19,112 nt of DNA from Dysgonamonadaceae bacterium (GTDB lineage Bacteria > Bacteroidota > Bacteroidia > Bacteroidales > Azobacteroidaceae). Where the stretch lies: assembly GCA_031287395.1 (NCBI GenBank), contig JAITTA010000012.1, positions 1 to 19,112 on the forward strand, in the 5' to 3' direction. Each line of letters starts with the position of its first letter. Position 1 is the first letter of the stretch. The notes under the pieces are model-generated. The model made no database searches, had not been told where the DNA came from, and saw only the letters and a program-made list of their open reading frames with translations. Made by a program: the position numbers and the translations under genes. Shown piece after piece: positions 5,269 through 13,905 of this stretch.

Positions 5269-7917
5269 TCAGAAAAATTTCTCTTCCATTTTTCCGAGTA
5301 TCTCGTCCAGAGCTAAAGCCAATCCTGAGAGATCCTTTCCTCCGGCAGTCGCAAAATGGGGCTGTCCGCCGCCACCGCCCCGGATCTTCCCGGCGGCATC
5401 GCGAATAATCAGCGAAGCATTCATTCCCTGCGCCACCAAATCATCGCTAATCATAAGCGTCAGCATGGGTTTTCCTTCTGACTCGGTTGCCGCGGCAAAA
5501 TACATCTTTTCCGGAAATTCGCCTCTTAGTTGAAAAGCGATATCTTTAATGGCGTCAACATGGAAAAATCCTCTCACTGCAAATACGGTCACCCCGTTTA
5601 TTTCCTTTTTATTTTCAATAACGATTTTTTTCAATGCCATTACTCTCTCTTTCATAAATTCTTCCGCCTGTTTCTTCAATTCGGTATTTTCTTCCATAAA
5701 TTTACGAATGGCCGATACAATATCCGGAACATTATTAAACAATGTCCGTATTCCACGGATCATATCCTGCTGAAGATAAAAGAACTTTTCACAAGTTTCG
5801 GCTGTAATGGCTTCTATCCGTCGCACTCCAGCCGCAATAGAACTCTCGCCTGTTATACGGAAAGACCCGATACAACCCGTAGAGGAAATATGCGTGCCCC
5901 CGCAAAGTTCCAGGGAACTCCCAAACCGGATCACACGAACATCATCGCCATACTTTTCACCGAAAAGCGCCATCGCGCCCATGGCTCTCGCCTGTTCGAC
6001 CGGAACATGACGTTTTTCTTCCAACGGGATATTCTCCCGTATTTTAGCTGTCACGCGTTTTTCTACCTCCCGCACCTCTTCATCCGTTACTTTTTGAAAA
6101 TGAGAAAAGTCGAACCTCAGCGAATTGGGAGATACATACGAACCTTTTTGTTCCACATGATTGCCAAGGACCTCACGCAAGGCCTCATGCAACAAATGTG
6201 TCGCCGTATGGTTACATTCGGTAGCGCGACGCTTTGCCTCATCGACTTTTGTCCTGAAAACCGCCGTAACATCTGCAGGAAGCTTTTTGGTCAGATGTAC
6301 TGCCAGGTTGTTTTCCCGCTTGGTATCAAAAATCTCTATACTATTTCCTTCCTCGCCGGTAAATGTTCCGCAATCTCCGACCTGTCCTCCCATTTCCGCA
6401 TAAAACGGGGTCTTATCGAACACAACCTGAAAAAACTCATTGTTTTTCTGTTTGACCCGGCGATAACGCAGAATTTGAGAATCGGTTTCAATCGTATCGT
6501 ATCCTACAAATTCAGGCTCGCCTTCTTTCAATACGACCCAATCTCCTGTCTCGACGGAAGCGGCATGACGCGCACGATCTTTTTGTTTCTGCATTTCGTG
6601 ATCAAAACCGGCTTTATCGACTTCCATCCGGTGTTCGCGAAGAATCAGTTCCGTCAGGTCGAGAGGAAATCCATAAGTATCATACAAGGCAAAAGCGCTG
6701 GCTCCGTCGACGACTTTCCGTCCTTTGGAACGTACTTCGTCCACGATTTTATCCAGCAGTTTCATTCCTGTCTCCAAAGTACGGAGAAAAGAATCTTCTT
6801 CTTCCTTGATTACTTTTTCGATCAAGTCCCGTTGAACCTGTAATTCGGGATAAGCGTCGCCCATTGTATCTATCAGGGCCGGAATCAGGCGGTACATAAA
6901 CGCCTTTTTCTGCTCCAGGAAAGTATAGCCGTAACGGACTGCCCGGCGAAGAATCCGGCGAATCACATACCCGGCCTTGGCATTGGAAGGTAATTGTCCG
7001 TCCGTAATGGAAAAAGCAATCGTACGGATATGATCGGCAATCACACGCATTGCAACATCTTTTTTCCCGTCCTGTCCGTAAGTATTTCCGGTAATTTCTC
7101 CGATTGCCCGGATAACAGGCTGGAAAACATCGGTATCATAATTCGATGTCTTACCCTGAATGGTCATGCACAAGCGTTCAAAACCCATTCCCGTATCGAT
7201 CACTTTTGCGGGAAGCGATTCGAGCGAACCGTCAGCCTTACGGTTATATTGCATAAAAACAAGATTCCATATCTCGATGACCTGAGGGTGATCTTTATTT
7301 ACCAAAGCGGCGCCGTCCACTTCGGCACGTTCGGATTCGGGACGGTTGTCCACATGGATTTCCGAACAGGGACCGCACGGACCCGTATCCCCCATTTCCC
7401 AAAAATTATCCTTTTTATTTCCATTGATAATTCTGTTTTCCGGCAAGTACTGTTCCCAATAACCGGCAGCTTCGTCGTCGCGCATCAAATTCTCGGAAGG
7501 ACTCCCTTCAAAAACCGTTACATACAATTTATCAGGGTTGATTTTCAAAACTCCGGTCAGATATTCCCAGGCCCACTCGATGGCTTCTTTTTTGAAATAA
7601 TCGCCAAACGACCAGTTTCCAAGCATCTCAAACATGGTATGATGGTAAGTATCGTGTCCTACTTCTTCCAGATCATTGTGCTTTCCGCTGACGCGCAAAC
7701 ACTTCTGAGAATCGGCAATGCGAGGATACTTCACCGGAGCGTTACCCAGAATGACATCCTTAAACTGGTTCATCCCGGCATTTGTGAACATTAAGGTCGG
7801 ATCGTCCTTGATTACCATCGGTGCGGAAGGCACAATCTTATGATTTCTGGATTCAAAAAAATCCTTGAATGATTGACGAATTTGGCTTGCGCTGGGTTTT
7901 AATTCTTTTGCGGTCAT
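5269..7917 (-). CDS. alaS: Alanyl-tRNA synthetase
   Basis: An 882-residue class II aminoacyl-tRNA synthetase that charges tRNA-Ala in the cytoplasm. The N-terminal catalytic core carries LMFTNAGMNQFKDVILG (42-58), the FWEMGDTGPCGPCSEIH segment (172-188) and the class II motif 3-type region ending VIRRILRRAVRYG. The tRNA-recognition region is followed by the editing domain, which removes mischarged Ser and Gly. Its zinc ligands are His570 and His574 in HTATH, and Cys672 and His676 in CGGTH. The C-Ala domain ends with the glycine-rich GGGGGQPHFATAGG (847-860). The length matches bacterial AlaRS (about 875), and no key motif is missing. It begins at ATG 7917 behind a leader of about 70 bases that holds a palindromic repeat. 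It is the first gene of a minus-strand run with sucC and sucD. Confidence 0.98.
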   Translation of the reverse strand: MTAKELKPSASQIRQSFKDFFESRNHKIVPSAPMVIKDDPTLMFTNAGMNQFKDVILGNAPVKYPRIADSQKCLRVSGKHNDLEEVGHDTYHHTMFEMLGNWSFGDYFKKEAIEWAWEYLTGVLKINPDKLYVTVFEGSPSENLMRDDEAAGYWEQYLPENRIINGNKKDNFWEMGDTGPCGPCSEIHVDNRPESERAEVDGAALVNKDHPQVIEIWNLVFMQYNRKADGSLESLPAKVIDTGMGFERLCMTIQGKTSNYDTDVFQPVIRAIGEITGNTYGQDGKKDVAMRVIADHIRTIAFSITDGQLPSNAKAGYVIRRILRRAVRYGYTFLEQKKAFMYRLIPALIDTMGDAYPELQVQRDLIEKVIKEEEDSFLRTLETGMKLLDKIVDEVRSKGRKVVDGASAFALYDTYGFPLDLTELILREHRMEVDKAGFDHEMQKQKDRARHAASVETGDWVVLKEGEPEFVGYDTIETDSQILRYRRVKQKNNEFFQVVFDKTPFYAEMGGQVGDCGTFTGEEGNSIEIFDTKRENNLAVHLTKKLPADVTAVFRTKVDEAKRRATECNHTATHLLHEALREVLGNHVEQKGSYVSPNSLRFDFSHFQKVTDEEVREVEKRVTAKIRENIPLEEKRHVPVEQARAMGAMALFGEKYGDDVRVIRFGSSLELCGGTHISSTGCIGSFRITGESSIAAGVRRIEAITAETCEKFFYLQQDMIRGIRTLFNNVPDIVSAIRKFMEENTELKKQAEEFMKERVMALKKIVIENKKEINGVTVFAVRGFFHVDAIKDIAFQLRGEFPEKMYFAAATESEGKPMLTLMISDDLVAQGMNASLIIRDAAGKIRGGGGGQPHFATAGGKDLSGLALALDEILGKMEEKFF

Positions 7918-7936
7918 GTTTTTTTGTTTTTATTAA

Positions 7937-7970
7937 GGAGTTATAGGGAGTTATAAGTAGTTATAACTCC
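7937..7970. repeat. GGAGTTATAA decamer repeats forming a palindrome in the alaS leader
   Basis: Three 10-base units related to GGAGTTATAA run at 7937, 7947 and 7957. The last two make a perfect 9-bp inverted repeat, GGAGTTATA (7947-7955) and TATAACTCC (7962-7970), around a 6-base loop. It lies between the predicted alaS transcription start (near 7991) and the ATG at 7917, so it is in the alaS 5' leader. It could be an RNA hairpin or a DNA operator. Confidence 0.75.
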
Positions 7971-7994
7971 TACCTCCCTTTTTCCCCAATTAAC

Positions 7995-8025
7995 TTGCAA
8001 AAGTACAACAAATAAATTACTTTTG
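7995..8025 (+). promoter_or_regulatory. Promoter of the M23 peptidase gene
   Basis: TTG at 7995-7997, a 20-base spacer and TACTTTTG at 8018-8025 fit the Bacteroidota -33/-7 pattern. Transcription would start near 8032, about 22 bases before the ATG at 8054. Its -33 box abuts the -7 box of the divergent alaS promoter, so the two polymerases would compete for this DNA. Confidence 0.78.
7998..8005 (-). promoter_or_regulatory. -7 element of the alaS promoter
   Basis: On the minus strand, 8005-7998 reads TACTTTTG, the same -7 sequence as the divergent M23 promoter. The best -33 candidate (TTG at 8031-8029) is 23 bases away, longer than ideal. It would give a leader of about 73 bases for alaS. Confidence 0.62.
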
Positions 8026-8053
8026 CCTCAATTAACTCAACGATTTTAAATGA

Positions 8054-9022
8054 ATGAGCAATATTTTTTACCGTTACAACCCGCAAACGCTCAGTTTTGA
8101 GCGTATTTTCCCGTCGTGGAAAAAACGTGTCGCATCGGTTTTCAAGCACTTATTTATCGGAGTGGTAATCGGAATCGGGTTATTCGCTTTCACCATGTAT
8201 GCCCTCAATTCACCGCGTGAACAACAATTGAAAAAAGATAACAAATTATTAAAAACGCAATATGAAGTTCTCTCACGCAGGTTGAACGAAACTCAGAAAG
8301 TATTGGATGATCTGCAGCAACGGGACGACCAATTGTACAGGGCCATTTTCCAGACGGATCCCATTCCCGAATCGGTTCGAAAACCGGGATACGGAGGGAC
8401 AAACCGTTATGAACACCTCCTGGATATGCCTAATTCGGATTTGGTGATATCCGTCACTCAAAAAATGGATATGATTTCCAAACAATTGTATGTCCAATCC
8501 AACTCGTTCGACGAGATTGCCGACTTGGTCAGGACACAGGAGGACCGGTTGAAATGTATTCCGGCCATACAACCGGTCGCGAATAAGGATCTCCGCCGGA
8601 TGGCATCGGGTTATGGCATGCGTATGGATCCTATATACCGCACTCTCCGCTTCCATTCGGGTATGGATTTCAGTGCCAAAGTGGGAACTGAGATTTACGC
8701 TACGGGAGACGGTGTGATAGAAATGGCTGAAAAATATGCCGGGTACGGTAACTGTATCGTTATTAACCATGAGTACGGATACAAAACACTTTACGGACAT
8801 TGCGACAAAATCAAGGTCAGACCCGGACAAAAAGTAACCCGCGGAGAAGTGATTGCAACCGTAGGAAACACCGGAAAATCGACAGCTCCTCATTTACACT
8901 ATGAAGTCATCGTAAAAGGTGAACACGATAATCCTGCAAAATATTACTTCATGGACCTCACGCCGGAAGAATATACCCGGATGATAGAAATGGCCGAAAA
9001 CCACGGGCAGGTAATGGACTGA
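8054..9022 (+). CDS. Membrane-anchored M23 family (LytM/NlpD-type) metallopeptidase
   Basis: A 322-residue cell-wall enzyme that would cut peptide cross-links of peptidoglycan. Residues about 31-50 form one membrane helix after a short basic cytoplasmic tail (SWKKR). A coiled-coil-like stretch (about 52-92, LKKDNKLLKTQYEVLSRR) follows in the periplasm. The C-terminal M23 domain (about 180-295) has SGYGMRMDPI and complete zinc and catalytic positions: His201 and Asp205 in HSGMD, His249 in LYGH, and His280 and His282 in HLH. All catalytic residues are present, so this is not a degenerate EnvC/NlpD-type activator. The start at 8054 is supported by the promoter 30 bases upstream. It lies divergent from alaS and just before the MerR-type gene, probably as an operon of two. 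Confidence 0.93.
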   Translation: MSNIFYRYNPQTLSFERIFPSWKKRVASVFKHLFIGVVIGIGLFAFTMYALNSPREQQLKKDNKLLKTQYEVLSRRLNETQKVLDDLQQRDDQLYRAIFQTDPIPESVRKPGYGGTNRYEHLLDMPNSDLVISVTQKMDMISKQLYVQSNSFDEIADLVRTQEDRLKCIPAIQPVANKDLRRMASGYGMRMDPIYRTLRFHSGMDFSAKVGTEIYATGDGVIEMAEKYAGYGNCIVINHEYGYKTLYGHCDKIKVRPGQKVTRGEVIATVGNTGKSTAPHLHYEVIVKGEHDNPAKYYFMDLTPEEYTRMIEMAENHGQVMD

Positions 9023-9025
9023 AAT

Positions 9026-9046
9026 AACTTAAAACTTATAACTTTA
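9026..9046 (+). repeat. Three heptamer tandem units upstream of the MerR-type gene
   Basis: The spacer between the M23 gene stop and the MerR ATG at 9050 is almost wholly made of three 7-base units: AACTTAA, AACTTAT and AACTTTA. No promoter or Shine-Dalgarno sequence is seen. This AT-rich stretch may itself serve as the unstructured translation-initiation leader. Confidence 0.7.
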
Positions 9047-9049
9047 TTT

Positions 9050-9394
9050 ATGAAATCTTTCAGGCAAGAGAAAATGTTCTATTCAATCAGTGAAGTGGCG
9101 AAGATGTTCGACGTCAACGAATCCCTCCTGCGTTATTGGGAGAAAGAATTTCCATCCGTCAATCCCGCTAAAACAGCCAAAGGGACACGCCAATACCGGA
9201 AAGAAGACATCGAAGCCATACGGTTAGTGTACCACCTGGTGAAAGATAAAGGGCTTACCCTGGCCGGAGCCAAACAAAAACTGAAAGAAAATAAAGAAGG
9301 AGTGATCAACAACGAAGAAATTATCTTCCGGCTCAAAGGAGTCCGGGACGAATTAATCGCCCTGCGTGACGAATTTGACGAAATGGAAAGCTAG
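9050..9394 (+). CDS. Small MerR-family transcriptional regulator
   Basis: A 114-residue DNA-binding protein. The N-terminal winged helix-turn-helix of the MerR family is clear: MFYSISEVAKMFDVNESLLRYWEKEF, then GTRQYRKEDIEAIRLVYHL with the wing arginine-tyrosine pair. A short C-terminal helix of about 45 residues (FRLKGVRDELIALRDEF) would form the antiparallel dimer coil. There is no ligand-binding domain and no Cys cluster, so it is not a classic metal sensor. The ATG at 9050 is taken, but the Met at residue 9 (9074) starts the conserved fold and cannot be excluded. The gene follows the M23 peptidase by 27 bases on the same strand. Its stop is two bases from the stop of the convergent rsh gene. 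Targets are unknown. Confidence 0.9.
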   Translation: MKSFRQEKMFYSISEVAKMFDVNESLLRYWEKEFPSVNPAKTAKGTRQYRKEDIEAIRLVYHLVKDKGLTLAGAKQKLKENKEGVINNEEIIFRLKGVRDELIALRDEFDEMES

Positions 9395-9396
9395 AC

Positions 9397-11649
9397 CTAC
9401 TCTACCCTGTTCACATTCTTTACTCCCTTGATTTTCTGAATATAATGGCACAATTGATTGATATCATCCACATCATGTACGGAAATCTCAACCCGTCCGT
9501 GGAATATCCCATCTTTCGATTCAATCATCAATTTATTTATATTTACTAAAAAATCGGTTGAAATGGCCTTGGTAATCTCATTAAGAATTCCTACACGATC
9601 GATTCCTTTTATTTCAATAGTGGATGGAAAAGAAAAGGTTTTGTGTCCTGCCCATTCACAAGAGATAATACGATCTCCAAAATTAGCTTTCAGTTTCAAT
9701 CCGATATTACAGGCTCGTTTATGAATAATCAACCGCCCGTCGTCATTGATGAAACCGAATACCTCATCTCCCGGGATCGGTTTACAACAATCGGCCACCG
9801 TATAATTTTTCTTGAACGACTCTTCCTGTAAAATATAAGTCTTTTTCCGGTCGATGGTCTTGATATCTATCGGATTATTCTCCTCGAGATGTTCCTCTTC
9901 GCTTTGTTTCGGAACCACCACATTGATAGCCTGCTTGACATACCTGAAAAGGAAATTGTCGGACTTTTCTTTCAGGATTTTCCGGGGATTTTCCGGCAAA
10001 ACAATCTGTCCTTCGGCAATCGCATAGTACATATCGTCTTTTTTAGGAAAGTCATAATAAGCGGCAAAACGATCCAAGACCGCTTGAGCAGGTTCAACAC
10101 CGGCCTTTTCCAGCATTTCAAATAACACCGTCTCGCCTTTTCGAACCTGTTCCCGGCGTTGCTTTCGCAAAGAGACCTCTATTTTTGTACGAGCCTTTGC
10201 CGTTGTTACAAACATAAGCCATTCGCTTTTCGGGGTCTGGGATTTTGAAGTAAGGATTTCCACCTGATCTCCGCTGGATAGTTTTTGGCTCAGTGGTACC
10301 AACCGGTGATTCACTTTCGCTCCGATACAATGATTTCCGATATTGGAGTGAAGTCCGTATGCAAAATCCAAAGCCGTCGCATTTTGCGGTAAAGTTTTAA
10401 TATCTCCTTTCGGTGTAAAGACGAATATTTCCGAAGTATAGAGGTTCATTTTTATAGTATCCAGAAAATCCATTGCATTGGGATTGGGATTTTCCAGAAT
10501 TTCCTGAATGGTTATGAGCCATTTATCCAACTCGGTTTCTTCTTCTACATTATGTTCTTTGTATTTCCAATGAGCAGCAAATCCCTTTTCATCGATTTCG
10601 TCCATCCTGACACTGCGTATCTGCACTTCCATCCATTGTCCGTCGGGCCCCATGACAGTAAGGTGGAGCGCCTGGTATCCATTCGCCTTGGGACGGCTCA
10701 CCCAATCCCGTATCCGGTCGGGACGAAGCTTATACAGGTCTGTGACGGCAGAATAAATATCCCAGCACTGTTTTTTATCATCTATATCCGGCTTGGATTT
10801 AAAAACAATACGAACCGCAAAGACATCATAAACATCTTCGAAGTCCACATTTTTGGTTTTCATCTTGTTCCAAATGGAATAAACGGACTTCACACGACTT
10901 TTCATCTCGTATTTTAAGCCCATAGCATCCAACCTAATACGAAGCGGAGCTGCAAAGTGTTCGTAGATTTTTTCCCGGTTAGCTTCTGTGATCTGTAATT
11001 TGTGGCTGATTTGCTTGTATTCTTCGGGATGTTCGTATTTGAAACTCAAGTCTTCCAATTCGGTTTTGATTGCGAACAGTCCTAGGCGATGTGCCATCGG
11101 AGCATAAAGGTACATTGTCTCTCCTGCAATTTTATATTGTTTGGCAGGAAGCAAAGAACCCAGCGTACGCATGTTATGCATACGGTCGGCAATCTTAATC
11201 AATATTACACGGATATCGCTCGACATGGTGAGTAATAATTTCCGCATATTTTCAGCTTGTTGTGAAGCCGCTTCCGCAAAGATCCCTCCGGCTATTTTTG
11301 TCAGTCCGTCTACTATCTGAGCTATTTTTTCTCCAAACACATTCTGGATATCTTCTACCGTATAATCGGTGTCCTCCACTACATCATGGAGTAATGCGGA
11401 ACAGATTGAGGTAGAACCCAATCCCATTTCTTCACAAACAATCATAGCAACCGCCAGCGGGTGCATAATATAAGGCTCTCCCGAACGACGTTTTACACCC
11501 TTATGAGCCTGATTGGCAAAGTTAAAAGCTTTATTGATAATTTCATACTTTCGCCTGTGATTTGAATTTTCATAACACTCGAGGAGCTTTTCAAATTCCT
11601 TCTGGACCATTTGCTCCTCATTTTGTTTCATTTCTTTTTCTTTGTTCAT
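9397..11649 (-). CDS. Bifunctional (p)ppGpp synthetase/hydrolase (RelA/SpoT homologue)
   Basis: A 750-residue long RSH protein that makes and breaks the alarmone (p)ppGpp. The N-terminal HD hydrolase domain is complete: His63, His88-Asp89 in LLHDVVEDTD, and Asp155 in IADRMHN. Hydrolysis should therefore be active, unlike in RelA proper. The synthetase domain follows with SRVKSVYSIWNKM (about 251-263), VYDVFAVRIVF, the GYQALHL strand (324-330) and Glu341 in MEVQIR. The regulatory half has a TGS domain (about 407-467, IFVFTPKGDIKTLP) and a C-terminal ACT domain (about 675-750). Length is normal. It is the last gene of a tight minus-strand cluster, 18 bases after the mltD-like gene. It ends two bases from the convergent MerR-type gene, leaving no terminator space. 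Confidence 0.96.
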   Translation of the reverse strand: MNKEKEMKQNEEQMVQKEFEKLLECYENSNHRRKYEIINKAFNFANQAHKGVKRRSGEPYIMHPLAVAMIVCEEMGLGSTSICSALLHDVVEDTDYTVEDIQNVFGEKIAQIVDGLTKIAGGIFAEAASQQAENMRKLLLTMSSDIRVILIKIADRMHNMRTLGSLLPAKQYKIAGETMYLYAPMAHRLGLFAIKTELEDLSFKYEHPEEYKQISHKLQITEANREKIYEHFAAPLRIRLDAMGLKYEMKSRVKSVYSIWNKMKTKNVDFEDVYDVFAVRIVFKSKPDIDDKKQCWDIYSAVTDLYKLRPDRIRDWVSRPKANGYQALHLTVMGPDGQWMEVQIRSVRMDEIDEKGFAAHWKYKEHNVEEETELDKWLITIQEILENPNPNAMDFLDTIKMNLYTSEIFVFTPKGDIKTLPQNATALDFAYGLHSNIGNHCIGAKVNHRLVPLSQKLSSGDQVEILTSKSQTPKSEWLMFVTTAKARTKIEVSLRKQRREQVRKGETVLFEMLEKAGVEPAQAVLDRFAAYYDFPKKDDMYYAIAEGQIVLPENPRKILKEKSDNFLFRYVKQAINVVVPKQSEEEHLEENNPIDIKTIDRKKTYILQEESFKKNYTVADCCKPIPGDEVFGFINDDGRLIIHKRACNIGLKLKANFGDRIISCEWAGHKTFSFPSTIEIKGIDRVGILNEITKAISTDFLVNINKLMIESKDGIFHGRVEISVHDVDDINQLCHYIQKIKGVKNVNRVE

Positions 11650-11667
11650 GAAGACTTCCGCAACAGA

Positions 11668-13212
11668 TTAGACTCCTTTAGGTATTCTGATTGTCTGTCC
11701 GACTTTCAGAGAAGAATTGGATACATTATTAAATTCCATAATATCCTGGGCGCTGATTCCCGGATAATTTTTTGCTATGGTATAGAAAGAATCGCCGGAT
11801 CTGACCTTGTAAGTAGTATAAGAATCATTTCCGGACGACTTTATCGGGCTATTCGATTTTCCGGTTGTTTTATTACCTGATGAGGCAGAGGCAGTTGAAG
11901 TATTGGAACCCACAGTTTTGTTCAGGGCATATCCTCCGTTATCTGCATAGATGGTCAGCATACGGCCGGTTGCTACCTTGTTCGATTTCATTCCATTCCA
12001 TCTCTTAATCTGGGCGGAAGTAACCCCATACTGGTTAGCAATAGCCTGAAGTGATTCGCCCGGTTTAACCTTATGCCGTATTTTTTCCTGAGAACTGGCA
12101 TTTTTTACCTTATTGGCAAACAATTCATCGGCCCGGTAGGAAGCAATCGTATCTTCCAGTTCCACAAATCCATAGGCATGAGCGGCAGGAAGTTGCAACA
12201 CGTAAGGTTTCGAATGTCCCGGAACGATATCCCTCCGGTATTGAGGATTCAAAGCACGAAGCTGGCTTTTGTCAATTTTCATCACTTCAGCTATCTGGTC
12301 GAAGTGAATTTCCCTGTTAATTATTACCGTATCGGTAGAAAGCGGAAGGTTAATTTCAGCAGGATACAGATTATGCTCGTGATAATAGGACATCACATAA
12401 TTAACAGCTATAAAAAGAGGAACATATATCCGTGTTTCGGCAGGAAGATACGGATAAATCTGCCAAAAGTCCCGTTTCCCTTTCGCCCGGCTAATGGCCT
12501 TATTTACATTTCCGGGTCCGCAGTTATAAGATGCAATAACCAAATGCCAATCTCCATAAATGGTATACATATCTTTAAAATAACGACAAGCGGCTTCGGT
12601 TGATTTTACCGGGTCCCGACGTTCATCGACCAGACTGTTGATTTCCAGCCCGTAGATTTTACCGGTAGGGAGCATAAACTGCCAAATACCGGAAGCTCCC
12701 ATCCGAGAACAAGCAGTGGGATTCAAAGCGGATTCAACGACAGCCAGATACTTCAGTTCCAAAGGAAGGTCATAACGATCCAATGTTTCTTCAATCATCG
12801 GAAAATAAAAATTCGACCAGCCCAACACATATTCCATCAAATCTCTTCTTCTATCGGCATAGAGATCAATACAGGAACGTACCGATTCGTTGAAAGTCAT
12901 CGGAACAATCCGGGGAAGGCTTCTCAAACGGTTCGCATATACCGAATCACTGGTCACAGGATTGATGGTATCGGAACCTTGTTTGTGTTTATTAGTGAAA
13001 TAGTCGTTATTCCAAATAGTCAGTAAACTATCGACATTCATATTCAAACTTTCAGGAATATAGATTCCATCGGCAGTCATTCCAACAGTACCTGATTCCA
13101 CATAGGCAGAATCCTGAACGGAAGCCCGCTTGAGCTCTTCCCACAGGGTGACTTGCGCATGAAGCATGCAACTCATCACAATCGAGGTAATCAACAATAC
13201 TATTTTCTTCAT
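11668..13212 (-). CDS. Exported lytic murein transglycosylase (MltD-like) with two LysM domains
   Basis: A 514-residue secreted or periplasmic enzyme that cleaves peptidoglycan glycan strands to 1,6-anhydro ends. A signal peptide covers about residues 1-20 (ending MLHAQ). The goose-lysozyme-like SLT domain (about 140-250) has the catalytic Glu160 in AVVESALNP, then MGASGIWQFMLPTGKIYGL and SYNCGPGNV, all typical of family 1 transglycosylases. Two peptidoglycan-binding LysM domains follow, at about 379-422 (KVKPGESLQAIANQYGV) and 467-511 (YKVRSGDSFYTIAKNYPG), joined by a Ser/Thr/Asn-rich linker. Unlike E. coli MltD there is no clear lipobox. It lies between the DUF5683 gene (32 bases away) and rsh (18 bases), so it is part of the par-rsh cluster. 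Family assignment is secure. Confidence 0.94.
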   Translation of the reverse strand: MKKIVLLITSIVMSCMLHAQVTLWEELKRASVQDSAYVESGTVGMTADGIYIPESLNMNVDSLLTIWNNDYFTNKHKQGSDTINPVTSDSVYANRLRSLPRIVPMTFNESVRSCIDLYADRRRDLMEYVLGWSNFYFPMIEETLDRYDLPLELKYLAVVESALNPTACSRMGASGIWQFMLPTGKIYGLEINSLVDERRDPVKSTEAACRYFKDMYTIYGDWHLVIASYNCGPGNVNKAISRAKGKRDFWQIYPYLPAETRIYVPLFIAVNYVMSYYHEHNLYPAEINLPLSTDTVIINREIHFDQIAEVMKIDKSQLRALNPQYRRDIVPGHSKPYVLQLPAAHAYGFVELEDTIASYRADELFANKVKNASSQEKIRHKVKPGESLQAIANQYGVTSAQIKRWNGMKSNKVATGRMLTIYADNGGYALNKTVGSNTSTASASSGNKTTGKSNSPIKSSGNDSYTTYKVRSGDSFYTIAKNYPGISAQDIMEFNNVSNSSLKVGQTIRIPKGV

Positions 13213-13244
13213 AATCTCTTATTTTATAGGATAAAAACCCCTCA

Positions 13245-13868
13245 TTAAAATTGAAAGCTGCATTGTAAACCGACAGATCTGGAATTAAATGCCGATTTAT
13301 CAAAAATGACCGGTTCTACACGCATACTCAGATCCTGACTGATATCAAAATCAAACAGTTGGGCATCTACGTAAGCATCAATCATAGTCAGTGCATAAAC
13401 CCCGACAGTAATGATATAGCTCAAATCCCGGTAACGGCGATAGTAGTCTTTTTTACCTTTTAAGGCACTGGTAAACTGGGATTTCTGGGATGAGGTCCAA
13501 TCATCGGGATTCTTGCTCCAACCATAATACAAATAATTAACCCATGAATCCGTATTGGGATTATCATCTGTAAAATCCTGATGTGCTTTACTATAACCGC
13601 TGTACTGATTTCCGTTCCAGGCAATAGCATAAGCGCAACCCAAATAAGCTCCGTAAACAATCGGCAACTTCCAGTATTTCCGGTTATAAATCTGTCCTAA
13701 TCCCGGACAAATTGCCGAATAAATAACGGCTTTTGTAGGATCGGGCTTAAATTTTGATTTGAGTGTTATCGAAGAAGTATCTACTTTAGCCGCGTCACCT
13801 TCTTGTGCCATGATTTTCACCGGCAGTAAAAAGATGAACAGTAATATGATAACGACAATTGGTTTCAA
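13245..13868 (-). CDS. DUF5683 family exported or membrane protein, TTG start
   Basis: A 207-residue protein of unknown function recognisable as the Bacteroidota DUF5683 family. A signal-like N-terminus (about 1-21, hydrophobic VVIILLFIFLL then KIMAQEG) is followed by the family phrase DPTKAVIYSAICPGLGQIYNRKYWKLPIVYG, a hydrophobic turn rich in Gly/Ala/Tyr, an Asn/Asp/Trp/Tyr-rich middle, and a second hydrophobic stretch near DLSYIITVGVYALTMIDAYVDA. The only sensible start is TTG at 13868: two in-frame TAG codons lie just upstream, and the next Met falls at the end of the signal sequence. It lies between parB (37 bases) and the mltD-like gene (32 bases). The context suggests an envelope or cell-division-linked role, but none is known. 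Confidence 0.85.
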   Translation of the reverse strand: MKPIVVIILLFIFLLPVKIMAQEGDAAKVDTSSITLKSKFKPDPTKAVIYSAICPGLGQIYNRKYWKLPIVYGAYLGCAYAIAWNGNQYSGYSKAHQDFTDDNPNTDSWVNYLYYGWSKNPDDWTSSQKSQFTSALKGKKDYYRRYRDLSYIITVGVYALTMIDAYVDAQLFDFDISQDLSMRVEPVIFDKSAFNSRSVGLQCSFQF

Positions 13869-13905
13869 TACAAACAGCTACTAATTGAACCCGCTAAATT
13901 AGTCA

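Noticed and set aside
5530..6843. A 437-codon open frame on the + strand opposite alaS, with another of 266 codons at 6994-7794
   Set aside because: Both lie in the codon-aligned antisense frame of alaS, where stops arise only from TTA, CTA and TCA codons that alaS rarely uses. The translation is rich in Phe, Ile, His and Arg, without recognisable domains, and alaS itself is intact.
7918..7990. T-box riboswitch in the alaS leader
   Set aside because: The leader is only about 73 bases, has no T-box sequence or specifier-loop structure, and T-boxes are not typical of Bacteroidota.
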